DNA of 64,000 nucleotides from Cupriavidus basilensis (GTDB lineage Bacteria; Pseudomonadota; Gammaproteobacteria; Burkholderiales; Burkholderiaceae). The notes beneath the pieces were generated by a model. It saw nothing but the letters and a program-made list of their open reading frames with translations, ran no database searches and had not been told where the DNA came from. Shown here piece by piece: positions 54,159 to 61,158 of the stretch. Location: assembly GCF_000832305.1 (NCBI RefSeq), contig NZ_CP010537.1, forward strand, positions 3,472,001-3,536,000, written 5' to 3'. Made by a program: the position numbers and the translations under genes. Within the stretch, counting starts at the first letter, position 1, and every line of letters starts with the position of its first letter.

Positions 54159-54623
54159 TCATGTGTCAGGCGCCAGTTGCACCGTCGCGCTGCCAGTCAG
54201 CGTTGTGGGAATGGGTACCCCAGGTATGACCGGCAAGATCGCGCTTGAGGGAAGGTTCAGCGTCACCGTGACGCAGACCGAGCCGCTCGGATTGGCGCAG
54301 GAAACAACTTGCGCGATATTGGCGGTGGGAATGACGCTGCTGATCGAGGCAGGCAGCACAGCGAGGGCCGTCGTCGAAGCCGCACTCACCCGCAAGGCCT
54401 GCGTGGCAGCCGCGTTATTGGCCGATGCCCCGCTCGGGTAACGCAGGGCTGCTCGCGCGCCCTCTTCCGCGGCAAGCGTCAGGGTCTGCTGCAAGGCCAG
54501 CACGATGCCGAAATAGACAATGCCGATCACGACAGCCAGAAGAACCGGCAGCACGATGGCAAATTCAAGCGCAGCCGTTCCGGACGAGCGCGTCCGCACG
54601 GCGTGGTTTCCCCGCAATGGCAT
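54159..54623 (-). CDS. tadE: Minor pseudopilin TadE
   Basis: A 154-residue pseudopilin-like protein. The TadE motif GTAALEFAIVLPVLLAVVIG (residues 15-34) includes the prepilin-type hydrophobic helix with Glu at +5-like position and is processed by the TadV peptidase in related systems. The remainder (AALRYPSGASANNAAA...) is a small extracellular domain with one Cys pair. ATG at 54623, 87 nt downstream of tadV. Confidence 0.93.
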   Translation of the reverse strand: MPLRGNHAVRTRSSGTAALEFAIVLPVLLAVVIGIVYFGIVLALQQTLTLAAEEGARAALRYPSGASANNAAATQALRVSAASTTALAVLPASISSVIPTANIAQVVSCANPSGSVCVTVTLNLPSSAILPVIPGVPIPTTLTGSATVQLAPDT

Positions 54624-54710
54624 ACTTCACCCGGTTATCTTTTACTTTTTGCGCCGACCGGTGACGCGAGCGCCAGGCGGTTGGCCAACGGCCCCTCGCC
54701 CGCGCGGCAG

Positions 54711-55223
54711 CTACCTTCCCAAGATCATCCAGACCAACAAGCCGATCGCAAGGTACGCAGCGTACGGAATGCCGCGCCGCTCCGCCGTGTGGGGCGCCGC
54801 GCCAGGCACGCTGATGCCGCCTGCGCGCCGCTGCAAGCTTGCGAAATGGTCTCGCCATGCAGCCCAGACCGCGCCAGCTTGCATGCGCACCAGCAAGGCA
54901 TGCGCAAGCGCCAGCAGGCTGCCGACGACCCATACCGTCACCAGCCCCATGGGGCCAGTAAACAAGCCTGTTACGGCGAAGAACTTGATGTCGCCCGCGC
55001 CCATGCGGCCGAGTGCATAAACCGGCAACATGACCAGCAGGCCCACCAGAAAGCCGAGCAGCCGCGAACCCAGCCCAGGCACAGGCTCAGAAGCCGGCCC
55101 GAACGCAAGCGCCAGGCCGATTGCCACGATCGTGGCAGCCAGCACGGCATTTGGTACTTTGCGATAAGCGAAATCGGTCCAGATGATCGCCGCGCAGAAC
55201 AGCGCAGCAATCAGGGCTAACAC
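54711..55223 (-). CDS. tadV: Prepilin peptidase TadV/CpaA
   Basis: A 170-residue membrane aspartic peptidase that cleaves the leader of Flp and TadE. About six membrane segments; the two catalytic aspartates are in IWTDFAYRKVPN (about residue 17) and GMGAGDIKFF (about residue 77; the GxGD motif is present). It starts at a GTG at 55223, immediately after the flp stop (TAA-GTG), so translation is probably coupled. Confidence 0.94.
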   Translation of the reverse strand: MLALIAALFCAAIIWTDFAYRKVPNAVLAATIVAIGLALAFGPASEPVPGLGSRLLGFLVGLLVMLPVYALGRMGAGDIKFFAVTGLFTGPMGLVTVWVVGSLLALAHALLVRMQAGAVWAAWRDHFASLQRRAGGISVPGAAPHTAERRGIPYAAYLAIGLLVWMILGR

Positions 55224-55412
55224 TTAGCCACCGGATGCGGGAAGAATGGCCGTGACCTTGCTGCTCAAGCGAGTGAACAGGGCACTGACGTCGGTGCCTA
55301 GCTGGGTGACCGTGGTGATAAGAGCCAGAGCAATGAGTCCTGCAATCAACCCGTACTCGATTGCAGTTGCCCCTTGTTCGTCCCGAAGAAAGCGTACCAA
55401 AGCGTTTTTCAT
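55224..55412 (-). CDS. flp: Flp-type major pilin
   Basis: The 62-residue prepilin starts MKNALVRFLRDEQGATAIEYGLIAG. Cleavage after the Gly of DEQG would leave ATAIEYGLIAGLIALALI, with Glu at +5 and Tyr at +6 as in the Flp family. The mature pilin is about 48 residues. It is the first gene of the Tad locus, which makes it likely to be the most abundant transcript. ATG at 55412. Confidence 0.96.
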   Translation of the reverse strand: MKNALVRFLRDEQGATAIEYGLIAGLIALALITTVTQLGTDVSALFTRLSSKVTAILPASGG

Positions 55413-55778
55413 GATGTCACTCCGTTTTTGATTTATTCCATCACGCAGCGTCCGCTTACCCCTCCGATACCGCCTCGCTCTTGTGGCCAGGCTAGTACCG
55501 AGCAGTAACGCTGGTGAAGAATTTATAGATCAAAGCCATGTATCAACCATACCCCCCCTTGGAGTTATAGTTGTCTCAGCATAATGGCTGACGCCCGTTT
55601 GAAAACAGTGTCTTTTTAAAGAGCAAACGTTCTACTCGCGTCAAATACCACACCCGTTCGGGTGAGCCATGTGGCGCGGCGTGGTGTAAAAGGATGCGCA
55701 GCCGCGGGGTAAGGACAACTGCGCACCGTAAAGACTAATTCGACGTGCTCGACGTACTCGACCTACTCAGATCAACAA
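55413..55778. other. 366-nt region upstream of flp
   Basis: This AT-richer gap must carry the Tad promoter. I looked for a sigma-54 -24/-12 element because of the activator encoded at the far end of the locus but found none that was convincing. A run of seven C lies near 55552-55558. No gene was seen. Confidence 0.6.
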
Positions 55779-56954
55779 TCAACGAGCCAGGCCGCCGAGC
55801 AGATTGGTCAGCCCCGGCGTGTTCGGCGTGCCCGATGTCGTCGAAGCCGCGCCCGCTGCGGCGTTGCGCGCGCCGCTCAGCACGCCCGTTACAGGTGCCA
55901 GCAAACCGGCCAGGGGCCCCAGCGCGCCGGCAGTGCCCGTGCCCGCGGAAGCGCCGCCCGTCACGCCGGCAAGCAGGCCGGTCACGGGTGCCAGCACGCC
56001 TGCTGTGCCTGTGCCCGTGCCCGAGCCGGAGCCGCCCGCAATGCCACCCAGCGGCAGGTTGTTGAGCAACCCGCCAAGCGGATTGCCGCCGGTGCCGTTG
56101 CCGTGCACCAGCACGCCGGTCCCCGCGACGGTCTTGCCGGCTTCGGTCACGACACCGCCGAGGCTGGAGACCAGCGGGGCCTGGGTGTTGGTCAGCAGGC
56201 CGCCGCCGCTGGCCACGGAGTTGCCAAGGGTTGCCAGCAGCTTGTCCAGCGGCGCGCCAAGGCCGGTGGCTGCGCCAACCGTTTGCGTAACGGTGGTGAC
56301 TTGCGTGGTCAGTGGCACGATCACCTTGCTCACGCTGCCGGTGACTTGCGCCACGGGGCCGGTCGAGAGCGCCTCGCCGAGCTTGCCGCCGGCCATCGTT
56401 ACCGCGCCGCCAACCTGATTGACCAGGCCGCCCACGGGCGTGGTCACCGCACCTAGCGGCGCCAGTTGCCCGGTGCCAAGGCTGCTCACGAGATCGCCCG
56501 CGCTCGATACCGTGACGCCAGCTTTCTGCACCACGTTGCCCGTGCTGGACACGGTAATGCCTAGCGGATCGGTGACGGCGCCCATCTTGCCAAGGCCGTC
56601 GCGCACACCCACGCCTAGCGCACCTACCGTGTTACCGGCGTTTACCACTACGCCGCCGAGCGCGTTGCGCGTGGCGTCAGGAAGCAGCGGCACTTGCGCA
56701 GCCTGGATCTGCTTGCCGATATCGCTCACCGCATTGCCCGTTGCCACCACCGTATTGCCCACGCCTTCAGTGACCTTGGCGGTGGGCGTGGTGTCGGGCG
56801 TCGCAGCCGGTGTGTTCGGAGGGGGCGTGATTGGCGTGACGGCGCTGGGACTCACGCCGCTGCCGGAGCCGCCTGAGGAGCAACCTGCCAGCAGCAACAG
56901 TGCGGCGGCACAGGCGAGGGTCATGGATGACATCGGGGCGAAATGCGCTTTCAT
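55779..56954 (-). CDS. Collagen-like/glycine-rich surface lipoprotein (copy A)
   Basis: A 391-residue lipoprotein with signal peptide and lipobox LLAGC (Cys about residue 24), a Pro/Thr-rich spacer (about 35-60), a core of Val/Gly/Thr-rich degenerate repeats (NTVGALGVGVRDGLG, VTTPVGGLVNQVGGAV, VTQTVGAATGLGAPLDKLLATLG) and a Gly/Thr/Ala-rich C-terminus with VLAPVTGLLAGVTGG units. Such proteins are often labelled collagen-like; function unknown, probably surface-exposed. The ATG at 56954 is used; an upstream extension lacks a signal peptide. It is paralogous to, and divergent from, the gene at 57649. Confidence 0.85.
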   Translation of the reverse strand: MKAHFAPMSSMTLACAAALLLLAGCSSGGSGSGVSPSAVTPITPPPNTPAATPDTTPTAKVTEGVGNTVVATGNAVSDIGKQIQAAQVPLLPDATRNALGGVVVNAGNTVGALGVGVRDGLGKMGAVTDPLGITVSSTGNVVQKAGVTVSSAGDLVSSLGTGQLAPLGAVTTPVGGLVNQVGGAVTMAGGKLGEALSTGPVAQVTGSVSKVIVPLTTQVTTVTQTVGAATGLGAPLDKLLATLGNSVASGGGLLTNTQAPLVSSLGGVVTEAGKTVAGTGVLVHGNGTGGNPLGGLLNNLPLGGIAGGSGSGTGTGTAGVLAPVTGLLAGVTGGASAGTGTAGALGPLAGLLAPVTGVLSGARNAAAGAASTTSGTPNTPGLTNLLGGLAR

Positions 56955-57648
56955 GGGATCTCCTGGTCTTCCTCGCGGAAGGTTCTCCTTTGGAACTGCA
57001 ATCGAATTGGCTCTTGGACGATGCATGCGAAGCCTTGAGCGCGGAACGCAATACGACTAGGGCGTTTGCTTCGTGCCGCGCCGTGCGCCGCGCTTGTCGG
57101 GTGTCAATACCGCAAGCTGCGTGCCACCCGCATGGCATGCTGTCGGCAAGGCAGTCCATCACCGCAGGCGCCACCGCGCAAACCGTTGTTTGACGCGGGA
57201 TGGCGAGCATAGGCCCGCCGCGCGTCGCGTTGCGCAACAAGGCGGCCCCATGCCGCGCGGCGTGTTACGTGCTACGTAACGTGTTCCCCCCTCGATGTTC
57301 CCAATGCCCAACTGCACACGCACCGTCTGCCCACACGTTGCCGACACGGAAGCATGCAGCCGTAGCGCAGGGAACAAGTCCGCGTTGTTCCCAATGGGCG
57401 CCATGGCGTTACGTAACGCGTAACACCGAAACACCGCACAGCGCGCTCATGTCTGGTCCTTTCCCGGCTATGTCTCATCCTCTTCAAACCCAAGCGTGGC
57501 AAGGCTTGGCGCGTTTATATCCGGCGCCCGCGCGCGCGCCGGCGGCATGCGGGCACGCACTGGCACACCCTTTGCGCAATGCAGTGACACCACGGCATGC
57601 GCGACGCGCTCCGTGATTTCACGACGGGAAGAAGAAAAGGAAAAGGTC
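56955..57648. other. 694-nt divergent intergenic region between the paired lipoprotein genes
   Basis: No credible gene. The middle (57264-57419) is packed with dyads, described next. The parts next to the two starts should contain promoters, but none was convincing. Confidence 0.7.
57264..57419. promoter_or_regulatory. Dyad-rich control region
   Basis: GTTACGT-gct-ACGTAAC (57264-57280), TGTTCCC (57282-57288), TGTTCCCAATG (57296-57306 and again 57386-57396), GGGAACA-N9-TGTTCCC (57370-57392) and the 14-bp palindrome GCGTTACGTAACGC (57406-57419). Two different half-site types alternate, suggesting at least two regulators. Confidence 0.6.
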
Positions 57649-59103
57649 ATGCGTACTCAACAGATTCTCATCACGGCACTGCTCGGCTCGCTGTTGGCAC
57701 TCGGTGGTTGCGCCAGCGGTGGCGGCACAACGTCCATGGATACCGGCAGTGGTGCAGGCACCAGCAATGGCGGCGGCACCAGCGCAGGCACCACCGGCGG
57801 CAGCGGTACCGGTACCGGCGGCGGCACCAACGCCGGCACGGGCGGTGGCAGCAATGGCGGCAATTCCGGTGGCAACAACGGCGGAAACAATGGCGGAAAC
57901 AACGGTGGTAATAACGGTGGCAACACGGCCGCGCTGACGCCGACCAGCAAGATCGTCGATCAGGCGGGTGGCATCGTGACCTCGGCCGGCAACGTCGTGA
58001 GCGACCTCGGCACGCAGATCAAGAACACCAACTTGCCGATCCTCTCGACCCAATCCAAGGACGGCCTGGGCGGCGTGGTCGGCTCGCTCGGCGCCGCGGT
58101 CAGTACCCTGGGCAACGGCGTGCAAAACGGCCTGGGCAACATCCCTAACGCCACCAACCCGCTCGGCACCACGGTGGCAAGCACCGGCGGCGTGGTCAGC
58201 CAGGTGGGCAATGCCGTGACCAATGCCGGCGCGCTCGTCAGCGGCCTGGGCAGCGGTCCGCTGTCGCCCCTGGCAGCCGTCACCACGCCGGTGGGCTCAC
58301 TGGTTTCGCAAGTCGGCACCGCGGTCAATGGCGCGGGCGTCCAGCTCGGCGCGGCCCTCTCGAGCGGCCCCGTGGAGCAGCTCACCGGCGGCGTCAGCAA
58401 GCTCATCGTGCCGCTCACCTCGCAACTCACCAACACCACGCAGACGCTCGGCGCGGCAACCGGCCTGGGTGCTCCGGTCAACAACCTCCTGGCGACGCTT
58501 GGCGGCGGCCTGGCCACGGCGGGCAACACGATCAAGCAGACCAACACGCCGGTGGTATCGGGCGTGGGCGGCATCGTCGCCGGTGCGGGCAGCACGGTGG
58601 CCGCGCTTGGCGGCGTGGTCTACAACCCGGGCGGCACGGGTACCGGCAACCCGCTGGCGCCGGTCACGAGCCTGCTGGGCGGCCTCACGGGTGGCAGCGC
58701 AAGCGGCCCGCTTGCGCCCGTCACCAGCCTGGTCAGTGGCCTGACCGGCGGGCTCACCGGCGGCCTGGGCGGTGGCAGCGCAAGCGGCCCGCTCGCGCCT
58801 GTCACCAGCCTGGTCAGTGGCCTGACCGGCGGACTCACCGGCGGCCTGGGCGGCGGCAGCGCAAGCAGCCCGCTCACGCCTGTCACCAGCCTGGTCGGCG
58901 GCGTGGTAAGCACGGTCGCCGGCGCAGCTGGCGGTGCCTCGGGTGGCAGCGCAGGCAATGCGCTCGCACCGGTTACCGGCATCGTCGCTGGCGTCACCGG
59001 CGGCAATGGTGCAAGCAGTGGCAGCGGCTCGGGCAACAACGCACTGGCGCCGGTTACCGGCCTCGTGAGTGGCCTGCTGGGCGGCCTCGGCGGCAAGCGC
59101 TAA
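57649..59103 (+). CDS. Collagen-like/glycine-rich surface lipoprotein (copy B)
   Basis: A 484-residue lipoprotein paralogous to copy A. Signal peptide with lipobox LALGGC (Cys about residue 21), then a Gly/Ser/Thr-rich region and an Asn-Gly-Gly run (NGGNNGGNNGG, about 65-90), a core closely matching copy A (VTTPVGSLVSQVGTAV, TQTLGAATGLGAPVNNLLATLG), and C-terminal tandem repeats of 27 residues. ATG at 57649 after AAGGAAAAGG. Ends just before a terminator. Probably exported to the outer membrane surface; function unknown. Confidence 0.87.
   Translation: MRTQQILITALLGSLLALGGCASGGGTTSMDTGSGAGTSNGGGTSAGTTGGSGTGTGGGTNAGTGGGSNGGNSGGNNGGNNGGNNGGNNGGNTAALTPTSKIVDQAGGIVTSAGNVVSDLGTQIKNTNLPILSTQSKDGLGGVVGSLGAAVSTLGNGVQNGLGNIPNATNPLGTTVASTGGVVSQVGNAVTNAGALVSGLGSGPLSPLAAVTTPVGSLVSQVGTAVNGAGVQLGAALSSGPVEQLTGGVSKLIVPLTSQLTNTTQTLGAATGLGAPVNNLLATLGGGLATAGNTIKQTNTPVVSGVGGIVAGAGSTVAALGGVVYNPGGTGTGNPLAPVTSLLGGLTGGSASGPLAPVTSLVSGLTGGLTGGLGGGSASGPLAPVTSLVSGLTGGLTGGLGGGSASSPLTPVTSLVGGVVSTVAGAAGGASGGSAGNALAPVTGIVAGVTGGNGASSGSGSGNNALAPVTGLVSGLLGGLGGKR
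58690..58910. repeat. 81-bp tandem repeat within lipoprotein B
   Basis: Units start at 58690, 58771 and 58852 (the last partial), period 81 bp or 27 codons, encoding variations of SGPLAPVTSLVSGLTGG. Near-identity between the first two units suggests recent expansion and possible length variation. Confidence 0.85.
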
Positions 59104-59163
59104 GTGCCGAGCAGGCAATACATGCTTCGCGCTTCATGCGCCTGCATTTAAGAATTAAAGAAG

Positions 59164-59188
59164 GGGGTGCGTTCGACGCGCCCCTTTT
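59164..59188 (+). terminator. Intrinsic terminator of lipoprotein B
   Basis: GGGGTGCG, loop TTCGA, CGCGCCCC, then TTTT, 60 nt after the stop. Confidence 0.85.
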
Positions 59189-59302
59189 AAAAAGAGAACG
59201 CGATCGGCCACGCAGCAGCGCCAAGGGTAGCGGCACCCCTGGCGTCATTGGCACAGCGCGTTAAAGCCGCATGCTGATTTTTACGGATACAGGGGTATTA
59301 CC

Positions 59303-60970
59303 ATGACGCACACACACCTGCGTGTCGCTACGTTGCTGCTCGGCATCGGTGCCTGCACCAGTGTCCTTGCGGAACCACGCAGCCCGATCCTGGGCGATCC
59401 CACGCAAACCTTGCCTAGCATCGCGCCCGCGCGCCCGCCGCAGAGCAATGTCACCGTGCAGGTCGAACGGCCGGACGCCGCGCTGCAAAACCTGCTTACC
59501 AGCAAGCTCACGCCGCAGCGATTCCAGATCGAAGGCGTGAAGGCGATCCCTTTCGCGGAAATCGCAGCCAAATTCGCACCGCTGGCCGGCAAGGAAATCA
59601 CGGTGGGCCAGTTGCTGGAGGTCGCGAATGACGTCACCCGGATGTACCAGGAACGCGGCTTTCCGCTGTCCTTCGCCTTTGTCCCGACGCAGAGCTTCGA
59701 GAATGGCAATGTGCTGGTCACCGTGGTGGAGGGCCATGTTTCCACCATCACGATCCGCGGCGAAGCCGGCCCGGCCGAAGGCCGCCTGCGCGCCATTGCA
59801 GAGCAATTGATGCAGGACCAGCCGCTGCGCCGCGAGACCTTCGAGCATTACGTCAACGTACTGGCGCTGCAGCCCGGCATGCAGGTGGCAGCGACCGTGC
59901 AGCCGCCGCAGACCACGGACGGCGCCTGCGAGATGGTGCTCGAGGTCAAGCGCAAGCCCTTTACGTTTGGCATGGGCCTCGATTACAAGGATCCGAGCGT
60001 GCGCGGCATCTTCACCGCCACCACCAACAGCCTGACCCCGCTGGGGGAACAGATATCGGTCTCCGCGCTGGCGCCCCGGGGCCCGGACCATGAGGAATAC
60101 TACGTCGCCAGCTACGGCCAGCCGATCGGCACCGAGGGCATGATGGCCCGCCTGAGCGCCTCGCATTACCGTGGCGTGCCGCAGAACGGCACGCTGGCGC
60201 AGATCGGCTTCGATACGCGCTACGTGAACGACACCAAGCGCCTCGGCGGCACGCTCAGCTATCCGGTGATCCTCAACAACGCGCACTCGCTCACGGCTAC
60301 CGGCGGCCTCTATGCCAACGACCAGTTCGAGCGCTATACGCAGTCGGGCACGGGCAGCCAGATCGCGCTGACCACGCACGTGCGCGTGCTGAGCGCGGAA
60401 CTCGCCTACGTGCAGCGGCAGGAGGGCCAGACCCGCAGTGCCACGCTAGGCGTCTACAAAGGCATGAACGCGCTCGGCGCGAGGCGTGAGAACAACGTCA
60501 ACGACCTGGACTTCGTGCGCAGCCGGCTGGTGGTGTCGCAGGCCACGGACTTGCCCTGGGGCTTCGGCGTGGCGGTGTCCGCCGCAGGCCAGTACAGCGG
60601 GCAGCGCCTGGCGTCGAGCGAGCAGATCAGCTTTGGTGGCCGCTTCTTCGGGCTCGGCTATCCGGCGGGCGAGGTGGCGGGCGACAAGGGCTGGGGCGCG
60701 TCGGCTGAGATCAACCGCCTCTTTACGCCCGGCCTGACCTACCTGAAGACCGTGCAGCCTTACGTGCTGACAGACATGGCGCGCGTGTACTCGAACAGTT
60801 TGTCGCTGGTGCACCGCACGCTGCAGTCGGTGGCCATCGGCCTGCGCTTCTCGGACCGGCGTTACTACACGCTGGATGTCTCGGTGGCGCAGCCGGTTGG
60901 CGACAAGCCGACCAATGCCTCGCGCCGGTCGCCGCGCCTGAACGCAACTTACTCCTATCAGTTTGAATAG
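59303..60970 (+). CDS. TpsB/FhaC-like outer-membrane transporter (orphan)
   Basis: A 555-residue protein of the ShlB/FhaC/HecB family. Signal peptide about 1-23 (SVLA|EP), a Pro-rich spacer, POTRA_2 domain (about 70-145; FQIEGVKAIPFAEIAAKF), a second POTRA (about 147-215), and a C-terminal beta-barrel ending in YSYQFE. In the L6 region the usual VRGY/F motif reads FFGLGYPAG: the Arg found in FhaC-type proteins is absent. No TpsA-like exoprotein (no ESPR or filamentous haemagglutinin domain) is adjacent. ATG at 59303 preceded by AGGGG. Possible partners are the neighbouring surface lipoproteins; this is inference. Confidence 0.87.
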   Translation: MTHTHLRVATLLLGIGACTSVLAEPRSPILGDPTQTLPSIAPARPPQSNVTVQVERPDAALQNLLTSKLTPQRFQIEGVKAIPFAEIAAKFAPLAGKEITVGQLLEVANDVTRMYQERGFPLSFAFVPTQSFENGNVLVTVVEGHVSTITIRGEAGPAEGRLRAIAEQLMQDQPLRRETFEHYVNVLALQPGMQVAATVQPPQTTDGACEMVLEVKRKPFTFGMGLDYKDPSVRGIFTATTNSLTPLGEQISVSALAPRGPDHEEYYVASYGQPIGTEGMMARLSASHYRGVPQNGTLAQIGFDTRYVNDTKRLGGTLSYPVILNNAHSLTATGGLYANDQFERYTQSGTGSQIALTTHVRVLSAELAYVQRQEGQTRSATLGVYKGMNALGARRENNVNDLDFVRSRLVVSQATDLPWGFGVAVSAAGQYSGQRLASSEQISFGGRFFGLGYPAGEVAGDKGWGASAEINRLFTPGLTYLKTVQPYVLTDMARVYSNSLSLVHRTLQSVAIGLRFSDRRYYTLDVSVAQPVGDKPTNASRRSPRLNATYSYQFE

Positions 60971-61037
60971 GTGACGGCGCAGGTGGCGAGTCGGTAGCGA
61001 CTATCGGGCGAACAGGCGCATAGGTCGCGCCTGGACG

Positions 61038-61066
61038 GCAAAGACGAAGCGTCTTTGCGAATTTTC
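61038..61066 (+). terminator. Probable terminator of the TpsB-like gene
   Basis: GCAAAGACG, loop AAG, CGTCTTTGC, followed by GAATTTT, about 70 nt after the stop. Confidence 0.7.
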
Positions 61067-61105
61067 CGCATCACTTTGCAGATCTTTCCGAATTTTTTCG
61101 ATGAC

Positions 61106-61131
61106 AATGCGAATGATACTTGTTTGCATTC
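61106..61131. promoter_or_regulatory. Fur-box-like site upstream of receptor 1
   Basis: Inverted repeat AATGCxAA-N9-TTxGCATT (61106-61130), overlapping GAATG/CATTC arms (61111-61131), about 28 nt before the ATG. Matches the AT-rich, GAATGATA-containing character of Fur boxes. Confidence 0.6.
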
Positions 61132-61158
61132 ATTGCCAACCGCAGCCATCGGAGAATC

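Noticed and set aside
55413..55778. Search for a sigma-54 (-24/-12) promoter before flp
   Set aside because: No TGGC-N8-GC-type match with correct spacing was found on the minus strand by eye; a computed scan could still find one.
57855..57930. CRISPR-like short repeats in lipoprotein B
   Set aside because: The repetition is an in-frame Asn-Gly-Gly coding run without unique spacers or cas genes.
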